DNA of 64,000 nucleotides, from positions 1 to 64,000 of the forward strand of contig NZ_BNAW01000014.1 in NCBI RefSeq assembly GCF_014654205.1, written 5' to 3'. This document shows positions 27,037 to 36,106 of this stretch, in pieces; within the stretch, counting starts at the first letter, position 1; every line of letters begins with the position of its first letter. The translations under genes were made by a program, and so were the position numbers. The stretch is from Amycolatopsis bullii. Lineage in GTDB: Bacteria > Actinomycetota > Actinomycetes > Mycobacteriales > Pseudonocardiaceae. The notes under the pieces are model-generated. The model was given only the letters and a program-made list of their open reading frames with translations. It was not told the origin of the DNA and ran no database searches.

Positions 27037-28235
27037 ACCTCCTGGAGATCCTGCGGTTCGCCGTGCGCGGGCTCACCGCGAACAAGCTGCGCTCGGCCCT
27101 CACCACGCTCGGCATCACGATCGGCGTCGCCGCGGTGATCCTGCTGGTCGCGGTGGGCAACGGCGCGTCGGCGGCCATCGCGGCCAGCATCCAGGGCCTC
27201 GGCACCAACGTCGTCAACGTCTCCCCGGCCCGCGGCGGCGGCCAGGGCGCGACCGCGCGGCCGCTGACCGTGCAGGACGCGCACGCGCTCGTCGACCCCG
27301 TCGGTGCCCCGGACGTCAAGGCCGCGTCGCCGGTGGTCAACACGACGGCGACCGCGGCCTACGGGCAGACGTCCTACGACGTCTCCAGCGTCGCCGGCAC
27401 CGAACCCGCGTACTTCACCACGACCAACCGCGAACTCGCCCAGGGGCAGCTGTTCACCAGCGAGGACGTGACGGCCGCGCGGAAGGTCGTCGTGCTCGGC
27501 CCGACGACGGCGGAGTCGATCTTCGGCACCGCCGACCCGGTCGGCAGGAACGTACTGCTGAACAGCATCCAGTTCACCGTGATCGGCGTGCTGCAGGCCA
27601 AGGGCAGCACCGGCCTGCAGAACGCCGACGACGTGGCCATCGCGCCGATCTCGGCGGTCCAGAACTCCCTCGCCGGTTACGGCAGCCTGAGCCAGATCGC
27701 CGTCCAGGCCACCAGCGCGGATTCCGTCTCGCTGGCGCAGTCCGAGATCACCGCGATCCTCAACGCCCGCCACGGCATCCGGCTCGGCGGCACCCCGGAC
27801 TACCAGATCCAGAACTCCGAGCAGCTGCTCGCGACGCGGACGTCGGCGACCGAGACGTTCACTGTGCTGCTGGGCGCGGTCGCGGCGATCTCCCTGCTGG
27901 TCGGCGGCATCGGCGTCACCAACATCATGCTGGTCACGGTGACCGAGCGGATCCGCGAAATCGGCATCCGCAAGGCCATCGGCGCCCCTCGGTCGGCCAT
28001 CCTCGGCCAGTTCCTCGCCGAAGCGACCATGCTCAGCCTGTTCGGCGGACTGCTCGGCGTCGCCATCGGGGTGATCGGCAGCCGGTTCACCATCTCCGGG
28101 ATCAAGCCGGTCGTGGTGCCGTCGTCGATCCTGCTCGCCTTCGCGGTATCCGCCCTGATCGGGTTGTTCTTCGGCAGCTTCCCGGCGAACCGGGCCGCCA
28201 AGCTGAGGCCCATCGACGCCCTGCGTCACGAATAA
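27033..28235 (+). CDS. ABC transporter permease (MacB/FtsX family)
   Basis: A 400-residue permease with one N-terminal helix (ALTTLGITIGVAAVILLVAV), a long extracytoplasmic MacB_PCD domain (about 45-265) and three C-terminal helices of the FtsX domain including TERIREIGIRKAIGAPRSAI. In MacAB-type mechanotransmission systems such permeases drive periplasmic substrates outward; in Gram-positive bacteria they often export peptides or give antibiotic resistance. GTG 27033 overlaps the ATPase stop. Confidence 0.94.
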
Positions 28236-28244
28236 GGAGCCCCC

Positions 28245-28793
28245 ATGTCTTCCCCCACCGAGCGGGCACTTTCACGGGAAAGTGCCCCTTTGGAGCCGAG
28301 CGCCGAGGAGATCGTCGCCAGCCCGGCGGTCGACGGTGACCTGAACGCCGAGATGCGCCACGCGGCGAAGCCGTTCTCCCGCACCACGCTGGTGCTGGCC
28401 GGGCTCGTCGTGCTCGCGATCGCCTTCGGCGGCGGCGCCTGGACGCACGCCGCGTTCGGCTCCTCGACGCCCACCCGCCCGAGCGGTACCGCGGGCGGCA
28501 ACCAGGCCCGGACCGGCGGCCAGCAAGCCGGTGCCGGGCAGCAGGGCGGCGGGTTCCGCGGCGGCCGCGGCACCACCGGCACGGTCGACCGCGTCGACGG
28601 CACCACCGTGTACGTCAAGACCGCGCAGGGCGACGACGTCAAGGTGTCCACATCGGACTCGACCACGGTCGGGGTCACCCAGCAGGGCAAGCTGTCGGAC
28701 CTCAAGCCGGGCGCGACGGTCGTCGTCCAGGGCCAGGCGGGCGACGACGGCACGGTCGCCGCGCAGGCCATCACCCAGCAGGCCGCGCGCTAG
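28245..28793 (+). CDS. Membrane-anchored DUF5666-like protein linked to the exporter
   Basis: A 182-residue protein: a cytoplasmic N-terminus that contains the palindrome-encoded RALSRESA, one membrane helix ([20 protein letters not shown]), a Gly/Gln/Thr-rich linker, and a C-terminal OB-like domain ([40 protein letters not shown]) of DUF5666 type. AAGGAG precedes ATG 28245, nine bases after the permease stop, so it is probably the last gene of the exporter operon. Its role is unknown. The stop codon shares CTAG with the convergent tspO gene. Confidence 0.78.
   Translation: MSSPTERALSRESAPLEPSAEEIVASPAVDGDLNAEMRHAAKPFSRTTLVLAGLVVLAIAFGGGAWTHAAFGSSTPTRPSGTAGGNQARTGGQQAGAGQQGGGFRGGRGTTGTVDRVDGTTVYVKTAQGDDVKVSTSDSTTVGVTQQGKLSDLKPGATVVVQGQAGDDGTVAAQAITQQAAR
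28264..28287. repeat. 24-bp near-palindrome inside a coding sequence, second copy
   Basis: GGGCACTTTC, centre ACGG, GAAAGTGCCC: the same element as at 16182-16205 with one centre change, in the same reading frame, again giving RALSRESA. Confidence 0.9.
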
Positions 28794-29266
28794 TTGAGGA
28801 CGACGATCGCGGCGTTGAGCGTCGTCGCGTAGAGGATCCAGCCGAGGTAGGGCACCAGGAGCGCGGCGGCGGCCTTCGACCGGCGGCCGAACAGGGCGAT
28901 CGTCACCACCACGACGACGTCCAGCAGGAGGATGTCGGCCAGGGCGACCCTGGCCGCGCCGCTCTCGAAGAACAGCGGCGTCCAGAGCAGGTTGAACAGC
29001 AGGCCGATGCCGTAGGCGGCGAACCCGCGCGTTTCGCCGTCGGTCCGCCAGTACAGCCAGCCGGCCACCGCGATGGTGACGTACAGCACCGTCCACACCG
29101 GACCGAACAGGGACGCGGGCGGTGCCCACGGCGGCTGCTCGAGCCGCGCGTAGACCTCCCGCGCCGACGTCGCGGCCAGGCCGCCGACCACGGCCACGAC
29201 GGCGACGACGCCCAGGAATCCGGCCAGCATGAGCCACTGGTTGCGGTGCGGGGCGCGTTCGGTCAC
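28790..29266 (-). CDS. tspO: TspO/MBR family membrane protein
   Basis: A 158-residue protein with five hydrophobic segments and the TspO signatures [19 protein letters not shown] and [12 protein letters not shown]. TspO proteins bind tetrapyrroles such as protoporphyrin and are implicated in porphyrin handling and stress. It is divergent from hemL, which begins 60 bases away, an apt neighbour. GTG 29266 has GAGGGG eight bases upstream; the longer 564-codon open frame on this strand runs antisense through hemL and is not real. Confidence 0.9.
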   Translation of the reverse strand: MTERAPHRNQWLMLAGFLGVVAVVAVVGGLAATSAREVYARLEQPPWAPPASLFGPVWTVLYVTIAVAGWLYWRTDGETRGFAAYGIGLLFNLLWTPLFFESGAARVALADILLLDVVVVVTIALFGRRSKAAAALLVPYLGWILYATTLNAAIVVLN

Positions 29267-29326
29267 CGGCTGTTCCCCTCCCGGGCGGCTGCCCGCCATC
29301 TTAGGCGGGTTTGGGAGACTGGACCG

Positions 29327-30628
29327 GTGAGCACTGGAACCGAGCAGTCCAAGGCGTGGTTCGACCGGGCGAAGACGGCCATCCCGGGCGGGGTGAACTC
29401 GCCGGTCCGGGCATTCAACTCGGTCGGCGGCACGCCCCGGTTCATGGTCCGCGGCGAGGGCCCGCACCTGTGGGACGCCGACGGCAACCGTTACGTCGAC
29501 CTGGTGTCGTCCTGGGGCCCGATGATCCTGGGGCACGCGCACCCCGCGGTCGTCGAGGCGGCGCGCACGGCGGCGACGTCCGGGCTCTCGTTCGGCACGC
29601 CGACGATCGGCGAGGTCGAGCTGGCCGAGGAGATCATCAACCGCGTCGCGCCCGTCGAGCGGGTCCGGCTGGTCAACTCGGGCACCGAGGCCACGATGAG
29701 CGCGATCCGGCTGGCCAGGGGGTTCACGGGCCGGACGAAGATCGTGAAGTTCGCCGGGTGTTACCACGGTCACGTCGACGCGCTGCTCGCGCAGGCCGGC
29801 TCCGGCGTCGCGACGCTCGGGCTGCCGACGTCGCCGGGCGTCACCGGCGCGCAGGCCGCGGACACGCTGGTGCTGCCCTACAACGACCTCGACGCGGTCC
29901 GGAAGTCCTTTGAGGACAACCCCGGGGAGATCGCCGCGGTGATCACCGAGGCGGCGGCCGGGAACATGGGTGCGGTCGCGCCGGAAGACGGCTTCAACGC
30001 GGGCCTGCGTGAGCTCGCCCACGAGCACGGCGCGCTGCTGATCATGGACGAGGTGATGACCGGCTTCCGCGTGTCGCACGCGGGCTGGTTCGGTCTCGAC
30101 GGCGTGGCCGGCGACCTCTACACGTTCGGCAAGGTGATGTCCGGCGGCCTCCCGGCGGCGGCCTTCGGCGGCCGCGCCGACGTGATGGCCAAGCTCGCGC
30201 CGGGCGGGCCGGTCTACCAGGCCGGGACGCTCTCCGGGAACCCGGTCGCGGTGGCCACGGGCCTCGCGACGCTGCGCGCGGCCGACCACGCCGTGTACGC
30301 GGCTCTCGACGCCAACGCGAAGCGCCTCGGCAACCTCTTCCACGCCGCTCTGAGCGAAGCGGGGGTTGCGCACAACGTCCAGTACGCGGGCAACCTGGTG
30401 AGCGTGTTCTTCGGTGACGCGCCGGTCCGCGACTACGCGGGCGCGCAGGCGTCCGAGACGTGGCGCTTCCCGCCGTTCTTCCACGCGTTGCTCGACGGAG
30501 GCGTGTACGCGCCTCCGAGCGCGTACGAGGCCTGGTTCGTCAACGCGGCGATGGACGACGAAGCGTTCTCGGTGATCGAAGCGGCTTTGCCCGCGGCGGC
30601 GCGCGCGGCGGCGGAGGCCGTCCAGTGA
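29327..30628 (+). CDS. hemL: Glutamate-1-semialdehyde 2,1-aminomutase
   Basis: Converts glutamate-1-semialdehyde to 5-aminolevulinate, the step after HemA. A 433-residue PLP enzyme of aminotransferase class III with [63 protein letters not shown] and PLP-Lys at about residue 269 in [12 protein letters not shown] 29327 is chosen by family alignment; GAGACT six bases upstream may be a -10 box. Its stop overlaps the next gene as GTGA. Confidence 0.96.
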   Translation: MSTGTEQSKAWFDRAKTAIPGGVNSPVRAFNSVGGTPRFMVRGEGPHLWDADGNRYVDLVSSWGPMILGHAHPAVVEAARTAATSGLSFGTPTIGEVELAEEIINRVAPVERVRLVNSGTEATMSAIRLARGFTGRTKIVKFAGCYHGHVDALLAQAGSGVATLGLPTSPGVTGAQAADTLVLPYNDLDAVRKSFEDNPGEIAAVITEAAAGNMGAVAPEDGFNAGLRELAHEHGALLIMDEVMTGFRVSHAGWFGLDGVAGDLYTFGKVMSGGLPAAAFGGRADVMAKLAPGGPVYQAGTLSGNPVAVATGLATLRAADHAVYAALDANAKRLGNLFHAALSEAGVAHNVQYAGNLVSVFFGDAPVRDYAGAQASETWRFPPFFHALLDGGVYAPPSAYEAWFVNAAMDDEAFSVIEAALPAAARAAAEAVQ

Positions 30629-31251
30629 CCACCGTCGTCCACATGCTGCGTCACGGCGAAGTGCACAACCCGGAGAAGATCCTGTACGGCCGTCTCGAGG
30701 GCTACCGGCTCTCCGAGCGCGGCCAGCGGCAGGCGCTGACGGTCGCCGAAGCCGTCGCAGGCCACGACCTCGTGCACGTCGTCGCGTCGCCGCTGCAGCG
30801 GGCCCAGGAGACGGCGGCCCCGATCGCCGCCGCGCACCGGCTCGACATCGCGACCGATCCCGGGTTGATCGAGGCGGGGAACCAGTTCGAAGGCCTGCAC
30901 GTGGCGGTCGGCGACGGCGCGCTGCGCGAGCCGCGGCACTGGCCGAAGCTGGTCAACCCGTTCAAGCCGTCCTGGGGCGAGCCCTACATCGAGATCGCGC
31001 ACCGGATGCTCGGCGCGGTCCACCGGGCCCGCGAGGCAGCGGACGGGCACGAAGCCCTGTGCGTGTCGCACCAGCTGCCGATCTGGACGCTGCGGCGGTT
31101 CCTCGAGGGCAAGCGCCTGTGGCACGACCCTCGCCGCCGCCAGTGCTCGCTGGCGTCGCTGACGTCACTGGTCTTCGACGGCGACGAGCTGCGCGAGATC
31201 GTCTACAGCGAGCCCGCGGGCGCCACCGACCCGAAGGTGACCGGCGCATGA
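30625..31251 (+). CDS. Histidine phosphatase family protein (phosphoglycerate-mutase-like)
   Basis: A 208-residue member of the histidine phosphatase superfamily. The catalytic RHG motif is [30 protein letters not shown] and the second catalytic His in [11 protein letters not shown] complete the site. The mycobacterial counterpart is Gpm2 (Rv0525), also between hemL and the TlpA-like gene. Substrate unknown; the name mutase is historical. Overlaps hemL (GTGA) and the next gene (ATGA), so it is within one operon. Confidence 0.9.
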   Translation: MTTVVHMLRHGEVHNPEKILYGRLEGYRLSERGQRQALTVAEAVAGHDLVHVVASPLQRAQETAAPIAAAHRLDIATDPGLIEAGNQFEGLHVAVGDGALREPRHWPKLVNPFKPSWGEPYIEIAHRMLGAVHRAREAADGHEALCVSHQLPIWTLRRFLEGKRLWHDPRRRQCSLASLTSLVFDGDELREIVYSEPAGATDPKVTGA

Positions 31252-31811
31252 AACGGCTGGTCGTGGGGATGGTCGCGGCGCTCGCCCTGGCGGGGTGCAG
31301 CACGGGCAAGGACGCGGTGGTCCAGGGGAGCAGCTTCAGCTTCGTCTCCCCGGGCGGCCAGGTCGACATCACCTACGACGTCGCCCAGCGCCAGACGGCC
31401 CCGGTGCTGGCCGGCGAGGACCTGATGAACGAGGGCAAGCAGCTGTCGCTGGCGGACTACGCGGGCAAGGTCGTGGTGCTCAACCTGTGGGGCCAGTGGT
31501 GCGGGCCGTGCCGCACGGAGGCGCCGGAGATGGAGTCGCTGGCCAAGCGGGGCGTCCAGGTGGTGGGCATCGACGTCCGCGACCCGGCACGCGAAGTGGC
31601 CCAGGACTTCGTGCGCGACCGGCAGCTGACGTACCCGTCGATCTACGACCCGGACGGCCGGGTGCTGCTCAAGCTGGCCGGCTACCCGCGCAACATCATC
31701 CCGTCGACGATCGTGCTGGACAAGCAGCACCGCGTGGCGGCGGTGTTCCTGCGGCCGGTGCTGGCCCAGGACCTTCTCCCGGTGGCGCAGCGGCTGACCG
31801 CGGAGGCCTGA
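31248..31811 (+). CDS. TlpA/ResA-like thioredoxin lipoprotein
   Basis: A 187-residue exported thiol-disulphide oxidoreductase. The lipoprotein signal is LVVGMVAALALAGCST (lipobox LAGC), so it is anchored outside. The thioredoxin domain has the active site LWGQWCGPCRTEAPEM and the cis-Pro region NIIPSTIVLD. It would reduce apocytochrome c haem-binding cysteines, receiving electrons from CcdA, which fits its place just upstream of ccdA-resB-ccsB. Corresponds to Rv0526. Confidence 0.93.
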   Translation: MKRLVVGMVAALALAGCSTGKDAVVQGSSFSFVSPGGQVDITYDVAQRQTAPVLAGEDLMNEGKQLSLADYAGKVVVLNLWGQWCGPCRTEAPEMESLAKRGVQVVGIDVRDPAREVAQDFVRDRQLTYPSIYDPDGRVLLKLAGYPRNIIPSTIVLDKQHRVAAVFLRPVLAQDLLPVAQRLTAEA

Positions 31812-31815
31812 CCCG

Positions 31816-32577
31816 GTGACGGCCGAGGAGCTGTTGCAGGACCAGCCGCACCGCCGGGTCGTCCGCGTCGGCGACACGGTCCGCCGCCCGGTGCACCCGT
31901 GGACGCCCGCGGTCCACGCGCTGCTCCGGCACCTGGAGGACGTCGGCTTCCCCGCCGCGCCCCGGGTGCTCGGCATCGACGACGAGGGCCGCGAGGTGCT
32001 CACCTACCTCGCGGGCGAATCGGGCCCGCAGGGCTGGGCCCAGGTGGTCGGCGAAGCCGGCTTGGCCGCTTTCGCCCGGCTGTTGCGCGACTACCACGAC
32101 GCGGTGGCCGGCTTCCGGCTCGCCGGCGAACTGACGTGGTGCACCGGGACCGGGACCGGCGAGGTGGTCTGCCACGGCGACTTCGGCCCGTGGAACACCG
32201 TCTGGCGGGACGGGCGGCCGGTCGGGATCCTGGACTGGGACTACGCCCGGCCCGGGCCCCGGCGCCACGACGTCGCCTACGCGCTGGAGTACGTGGCCCC
32301 CTTCCGCGACGACGCCGAATGCCTCCGCGCCCTCCGCTACCCCGAGCCGCCCGACCGGCGCCGCCGGGTGGAGGTGTTCGCCGAGGCGTACGGCCTGACG
32401 TCGACGGCGGGGCTGGTCGACGCGGTGCTCGACGTCCAGCAGTCCGGGCTCGAGGAGGTCCGCCGGGCGGCGGAGCAGGGGCTCCAGCCGCAGGTCCGCT
32501 GGGTGGCCGAGGGGTATCTCGACGAGCTGGCGGCCCGGGTCGCGTGGAGCCGGGCCCACCGGCACCTGTTCGAATGA
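31816..32577 (+). CDS. Phosphotransferase family protein (APH-like) inside the cytochrome c operon
   Basis: A 253-residue kinase-fold protein with the Brenner motif VVCHGDFGPWNTVWRDG (HGDxxxxN), the metal-binding GILDWDYARPGP and RRHDVAYALEYV. This is the aminoglycoside/choline kinase-like fold; the true substrate cannot be inferred and resistance should not be assumed. It begins four bases after the TlpA-like gene and separates it from ccdA, a place where mycobacteria have no such gene. Confidence 0.85.
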   Translation: MTAEELLQDQPHRRVVRVGDTVRRPVHPWTPAVHALLRHLEDVGFPAAPRVLGIDDEGREVLTYLAGESGPQGWAQVVGEAGLAAFARLLRDYHDAVAGFRLAGELTWCTGTGTGEVVCHGDFGPWNTVWRDGRPVGILDWDYARPGPRRHDVAYALEYVAPFRDDAECLRALRYPEPPDRRRRVEVFAEAYGLTSTAGLVDAVLDVQQSGLEEVRRAAEQGLQPQVRWVAEGYLDELAARVAWSRAHRHLFE

Positions 32578-32680
32578 CGCGCGCTTCGAACCGGGCCGGA
32601 CCACCGGGACCAAGGTCCTGAACTGCTGTGACCGACGTCCTGTGAAGCGGCCCCGGCGTTCTCACCAGGACCTCACTGCC

Positions 32681-32686
32681 TACCCT
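32681..32686 (+). promoter_or_regulatory. -10 box (TACCCT) of a probable leaderless ccdA transcript
   Basis: TACCCT matches TANNNT and ends seven bases before GTG 32694. It would give ccdA-resB-ccsB a promoter separate from the hemL operon. Confidence 0.5.
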
Positions 32687-32693
32687 CAACGGG

Positions 32694-33467
32694 GTGAACT
32701 CCGTGACCGAGCTGGCGATCTCCGGGCCGCTGCTGCTCGCCGCGGGTGTCGCGCTGCTGGCCGGGGCCGTCTCCTTCGCCTCCCCCTGTGTCGTGCCGCT
32801 CGTGCCGGGGTACCTCGCCTACCTCGCCGCGCTCGTCGGGGCCGAGGCGCCCGCCGTCAGTGCCGACGAAGAGCGCAAGCAGGGGCGGTGGGCCGTCGTC
32901 GGAGCCGCGTTGCTGTTCGTGCTCGGGTTCACCGTCGTGTTCGTCGCCACGCTGGGCACGCTCGTCTGGCTCGCCGCCACGCTCGTGCTCAACCAGGACC
33001 TGCTGCAGCGCCTCGGCGGGGTGCTGACCATCGCCATGGCCCTGGTCTTCCTCGGCTGGATCCCCGGCCTGCAGCGCGAGATCCGCTCGCACCACGTGCC
33101 GCGCGGCGGGGTCTGGAGCGCTCCGCTGCTCGGTGCGATCTTCGGGCTCGGCTGGACGCCGTGCATCGGCCCGACGCTGTCCGCGGTGATGACGCTGGCC
33201 AGCGCCACCGGCGGCGCCGAGGCCCGCGGGTACCTGCTGATCACCGTCTACTGCCTCGGCCTCGGGCTGCCGTTCCTGCTCATCGCGCTCGGCGCCCGCT
33301 GGGCCGTGCGCGCCACCGACTGGGTGCGCCGGCACGGCCGCCAGGTGCAGATCTTCGGCGGCGTGCTCCTGCTGGCCGTCGGCATCCTGCTGGTCACCGG
33401 CGTCTGGGGAGATCTGATGGGCTGGCTCCGCAACGAGTTCACCGGCACCCTGGAGCTGCCGCTGTGA
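32694..33467 (+). CDS. ccdA: Cytochrome c biogenesis protein CcdA
   Basis: A 257-residue, six-helix membrane protein carrying reducing equivalents across the membrane to the extracytoplasmic thioredoxin. Motifs: SFASPCVVPLVPGYLAY in the first helix and GLGWTPCIGPTLSAVM in the fourth, which hold the two redox cysteines of the family. GTG 32694 gives MNSVTELAISGP and sits at leaderless spacing from a -10 box. The stop overlaps resB as GTGA. Confidence 0.95.
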   Translation: MNSVTELAISGPLLLAAGVALLAGAVSFASPCVVPLVPGYLAYLAALVGAEAPAVSADEERKQGRWAVVGAALLFVLGFTVVFVATLGTLVWLAATLVLNQDLLQRLGGVLTIAMALVFLGWIPGLQREIRSHHVPRGGVWSAPLLGAIFGLGWTPCIGPTLSAVMTLASATGGAEARGYLLITVYCLGLGLPFLLIALGARWAVRATDWVRRHGRQVQIFGGVLLLAVGILLVTGVWGDLMGWLRNEFTGTLELPL

Positions 33468-35059
33468 CGACCACGGAAGCGCCCCCCAAGACGCCGCCGG
33501 GCCCGACGCCCGCGAAGCGCACCTTCGCCTTCCTGCGCAACACCTGGCGCGGCCTGACGTCGATGCGCACCGCGCTCGTCCTGCTGTTCCTCCTCGCGCT
33601 GGCCGCCCTGCCGGGCGCGCTCCTGCCGCAGCGGAAGCTCAACGCGCCCAAGGTCGACGAGTACATCACCGCCCACGGCTGGTGGGGGACGCTGCTCGAC
33701 AAGCTCGAGTTCTACGACGTCTACTCCAGCATCTGGTTCTCGGCCATCTACCTGCTGCTGATGGTCTCGCTGGTGGGCTGCCTGACCCCGCGCAGCTTCG
33801 AGTACGCCCGGGCGATGCGCGCGAAGCCGGTGCTGACGCCGCGCAACCTGGCCCGGATGCCGCACTACCGGCTCGGCCGGGGCAAGGCCGACGTCACCGC
33901 CGAGATCGCCGCCGTCCACAAGCAGCTCTCCGGCTGGCGCCGCGTCGAACGCGAAGAGGCCGGCGGCGTCCGGACCATCTCGGCCGAACGCGGGTTCCTG
34001 CGCGAGACCGGCAACCTGCTCTTCCACTTCAGCATGCTCGGCCTGATCGTGTTCTTCGCCCTCGGCAAGCTCTACGGCTACGAGGGCCAGGTCATCGTCC
34101 AGGCCGACGGCGACAGCTTCTGCAACGCGGGCATCTACAACTACGACTCCTTCAACGCGGGCCTGCGCGTCGACGGCACCGACCTCGACCCGTTCTGCGT
34201 GAAGGTCAACGACTTCACCGCGCGCTACACCGAGTCGGGCCAGCCGGACTACTACCACTCGAACATCGAGTACCAGTCCGGCCCGGACCTCGAGACGGGA
34301 ACCTGGCGCCCGTACGGCCTCGAGGTCAACTCGCCGCTGCGCACCGCGGGCGACCGCGTCTACCTGCTCGGCCACGGCTATTCGCCGAAGTTCACGGTCA
34401 CCTTCCCGGACGGCTCGCAGCGCACCCAGAACACCCAGTGGCGCACGGTCGACCCGGCCACGATGCTCGCCGAAGGCGCAACGAAGTTCGACCAGCCGGG
34501 CATCACCGACGAGGTGCAGCGGCGGACCCGCCAGCTGGCCATCACCGGCCTGTTCGCCCCGACGGCGTTCCTGCACGGCAACGTCCTGACGTCGTCCGCG
34601 CCCGAGGCGAACGACCCGGCGGTCGCCGTCGACGTCCTGCGCGGCGACCTCGGCCTGGACTCCGGGCGCGGCCAGTCGGTCTTCGAGGTCGACCAGTCGC
34701 GGGTCGACGACGGCAGGCTGAAGAAGATCGCCCGCCAGAACCTCAAGGTCGGCGAGGAGATCAAGCTCGACGACGGCACGAAGGTCCGCTTCGACGGTGT
34801 CGGCCAGTGGGTCTCGCTGCAGATTTCCCACGACCCCACGCAGGGGTTCGTGCTCGGTTTCGCCATCGCGATGTTCGTCGGCCTCGGCGCTTCCCTGCTG
34901 GTCAAGCGCCGCCGGCTGTGGGTGCGGGTGAAACCGGGGACCGACGACGACCCGGGTACCGTGATCGAGGTCGCCGGGCTGGCCCGCACCGACCAGGCCG
35001 GCTACGGCGAAGAGTTCCACCGGGTCAGCGAACGCCTGATCAGTGGGCAGAAGGGCTGA
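33464..35059 (+). CDS. resB: Cytochrome c biogenesis protein ResB/Ccs1
   Basis: A 531-residue subunit of the system II haem-lyase. Three N-terminal helices (TALVLLFLLALAALPGALLP, SSIWFSAIYLLLMVSLVGCL, LLFHFSMLGLIVFFALGKLY) precede a large outer domain (about 210-455), and one further helix (GFVLGFAIAMFVGLGASLLV) lies near the C-terminus. It works with CcsB to deliver haem to apocytochrome c. GTG 33464 overlaps the ccdA stop; the open frame upstream of it is a shadow of ccdA. Confidence 0.94.
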   Translation: MTTTEAPPKTPPGPTPAKRTFAFLRNTWRGLTSMRTALVLLFLLALAALPGALLPQRKLNAPKVDEYITAHGWWGTLLDKLEFYDVYSSIWFSAIYLLLMVSLVGCLTPRSFEYARAMRAKPVLTPRNLARMPHYRLGRGKADVTAEIAAVHKQLSGWRRVEREEAGGVRTISAERGFLRETGNLLFHFSMLGLIVFFALGKLYGYEGQVIVQADGDSFCNAGIYNYDSFNAGLRVDGTDLDPFCVKVNDFTARYTESGQPDYYHSNIEYQSGPDLETGTWRPYGLEVNSPLRTAGDRVYLLGHGYSPKFTVTFPDGSQRTQNTQWRTVDPATMLAEGATKFDQPGITDEVQRRTRQLAITGLFAPTAFLHGNVLTSSAPEANDPAVAVDVLRGDLGLDSGRGQSVFEVDQSRVDDGRLKKIARQNLKVGEEIKLDDGTKVRFDGVGQWVSLQISHDPTQGFVLGFAIAMFVGLGASLLVKRRRLWVRVKPGTDDDPGTVIEVAGLARTDQAGYGEEFHRVSERLISGQKG

Positions 35060-35062
35060 GGC

Positions 35063-36031
35063 ATGCCGATCAACGAGACGCTCTCGACCTACAGCGACTG
35101 GCTGTACACGACCGCCGCGGCGATCTACGTCGTCGCGCTGATGATGACGCTGGTCGAACAGGGTTTCGGCGCCAAGGGCCGGCTCGCCACCGAACGCGCC
35201 AAGCTGCGGGCCCGTGAGCTCGTCGGCGCCGGTGGACCGCCGGTCGAGGAGATCCCGGCCGCGCAGCGCGAGGTCGGCCGTCCCGAGCGGATCGGCCGGA
35301 TGGGCGCGGCGCTGCTCGTGCTCGGCGCGCTGCTGCAGCTGACGGCTATCGTGCTGCGCGGCCTCGCCGTGCACCGCGCGCCGTGGGGCAACATGTACGA
35401 GTACGGCATGGCCGTCACCTTCATCACGGTGGTGACCTGGCTGATCGTCATGAAGAAGTTCCCGGTCCGGCACCTCACCGGTTTCCTGCTGCTGCCCGTC
35501 GTGATCCTGATGTTCATCAACGGCACGCTGCTGTACACGATCGCGGCGCCGGTGCAGCCCGCGCTGCAGTCGTACTGGCTGGTCATCCACGTCGCCGCGG
35601 CCATCATCGGCTCCGGCGTCTTCCTGGTTCCGGGCGTCGCGAGCGTGCTCTACCTGTTCCGCGCGGCCTACGAAAAGGACAACACGAAGTTCGCCCGCTT
35701 CGCCCCGAAGCTGCCCGCGGCCGACGTCCTCGACCGGATCGCCTACCGGACCACCATCTTCGCCTTCCCGGTGTTCACCTTCGGCGTGCTCTGCGGCGCG
35801 GTCTGGGCGGAGTCGGCGTGGGGCCGGTTCTGGGGCTGGGACCCCAAGGAGACCTGCGCGTTCATCGCCTGGGTCGTCTACGCGGCCTACCTGCACTCGC
35901 GGGCGACGGCGGGCTGGCGCGGGACGCGGGCCGCGATCATCAACATCGTCGGGTTCGCCGCGATGATCTTCAACCTGTTCTTCGTGAACCTCGTCTCGGT
36001 CGGACTGCACTCCTACGCCGGGGTGGGCTGA
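35063..36031 (+). CDS. ccsB: Cytochrome c biogenesis protein CcsB/CcsA (haem handling)
   Basis: A 322-residue polytopic protein with the haem-binding WWD-type signature WGRFWGWDPKETCAFIAWVV and conserved histidines in the flanking helices (LVIHVAAAIIGSGVF, VGLHSYAGVG). It is the channel/attachment partner of ResB. Begins three bases after resB. Naming of this subunit varies (CcsA in Mycobacterium and Bacillus, CcsB in automated pipelines). Confidence 0.94.
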   Translation: MPINETLSTYSDWLYTTAAAIYVVALMMTLVEQGFGAKGRLATERAKLRARELVGAGGPPVEEIPAAQREVGRPERIGRMGAALLVLGALLQLTAIVLRGLAVHRAPWGNMYEYGMAVTFITVVTWLIVMKKFPVRHLTGFLLLPVVILMFINGTLLYTIAAPVQPALQSYWLVIHVAAAIIGSGVFLVPGVASVLYLFRAAYEKDNTKFARFAPKLPAADVLDRIAYRTTIFAFPVFTFGVLCGAVWAESAWGRFWGWDPKETCAFIAWVVYAAYLHSRATAGWRGTRAAIINIVGFAAMIFNLFFVNLVSVGLHSYAGVG

Positions 36032-36106
36032 GCAGCCCGCGGGTCCGCCGACTACCGTCGACACCGGGGGCGGAGTGTCAGGCGGAGCGCGTGGAGGTTT
36101 TCACCG

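Noticed and set aside
29267..30484. N-terminal extension of tspO to 564 codons
   Set aside because: The extension is the complement of hemL; TspO proteins are about 160 residues and GTG 29266 has a good ribosome site.
31816..32577. Aminoglycoside resistance gene
   Set aside because: Only the general phosphotransferase fold is visible; the family includes many metabolic kinases, and the setting is core metabolism.
33248..36064. 938-codon open frame on the minus strand
   Set aside because: It is antisense to ccdA, resB and ccsB, is Arg/Asp/Val-rich with no domain, and arises from GC-rich codon periodicity.
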